A stretch of 61,057 bases of DNA from Lentisphaeria bacterium (GTDB lineage: Bacteria; Verrucomicrobiota; Lentisphaeria; Victivallales; Victivallaceae), in NCBI GenBank assembly GCA_017466125.1, contig JAFTUS010000206.1:1-61057 (forward strand). Direction: 5' to 3'. Under the pieces are notes generated by a model. That model did no database searches, was not told where the DNA came from, and saw only the letters and a list, made by a program, of their open reading frames with translations. Positions within the stretch are counted from its first letter, which is position 1; every line of letters begins with the position of its first letter. The position numbers and the translations under genes were made by a program. Below, one piece after another: positions 61,021 to 61,057 of this stretch.

Positions 61021-61057
61021 ATGAAAGAAAAATCAACAATAGAAGAACAATTTGATC
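61021..61057 (+). CDS. Start of a gene cut by the window end
   Basis: ATG at 61021 with a good ribosome binding site and promoter; the visible residues are MKEKSTIEEQFD. Too short to identify. Confidence 0.5.
   Translation, partial: MKEKSTIEEQFD

Overview
The window looks like a piece of a Lentisphaerota (Victivallis-like) chromosome. The reasons are: Gram-negative envelope genes (BamA, a TolC-type protein, lipoproteins); operons of secreted LamG and DUF4091-type glycosidases headed by single prepilin-like proteins; Na+/solute symporters placed among glycosidases; and a LeuB of the type seen in the Planctomycetes-Verrucomicrobia-Lentisphaerae group. This placement is inference from gene content. 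Promoters are of sigma-70 type, and most have a -10 of TATATT.

The first 26 kb is mostly housekeeping. It holds a cyclophilin, a 58-residue protein, a cell-wall amidase with thiD, the PLP-synthase pair pdxS-pdxT with a divergent MocR-type regulator, bamA, and a long minus-strand run (dnaB, rplI, rpsR, ssb, rpsF, pth, rplY, prs). A tRNA-Glu follows. A plus-strand operon then carries a TolC-like lipoprotein, def, a membrane protein, a CDC123-like ATP-grasp protein and a glycosyltransferase. After it come minus-strand dinB, rnc, a WaaP-like kinase, leuB and argG, and then a plus-strand family-4 uracil-DNA glycosylase.

From 27 to 59.5 kb the window is devoted to carbohydrate use. A rhamnosidase and L-rhamnose isomerase pair comes first. 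Next are two small ORFs with strong ribosome binding sites, a tRNA-Ser, an array of short hairpins, and the 5' part of an S23/four-helix-bundle gene. Minus-strand clusters follow. One has a beta-propeller protein, an exported LamG protein with a GH112-like phosphorylase fold, a symporter and a PHP-domain protein. Another has a prepilin-like protein, two DUF4091 proteins, a 1024-residue protein of unknown function and a trehalase/GH63-like enzyme. A GntR/LacI-type regulator with two perfect palindromic operators separates these from a plus-strand operon with a CBM9-like lipoprotein, a GH36-like galactosidase and a second symporter. The likely scheme is surface or periplasmic trimming of rhamnose- and galactose-containing glycans, Na+-driven uptake, and cytoplasmic hydrolysis and isomerisation.

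The last 1.5 kb is an AT-rich strip of broken genes. A dispersed hairpin-rich repeat lies 3' of genes at three places (46-127, 7537-7576, 59467-59584). The observations most worth following are the hairpin array beside the S23 fragment, the exported GH112-like protein, the PLP regulator that has Met where the PLP lysine should be, and the paired operators around 54.4 kb.
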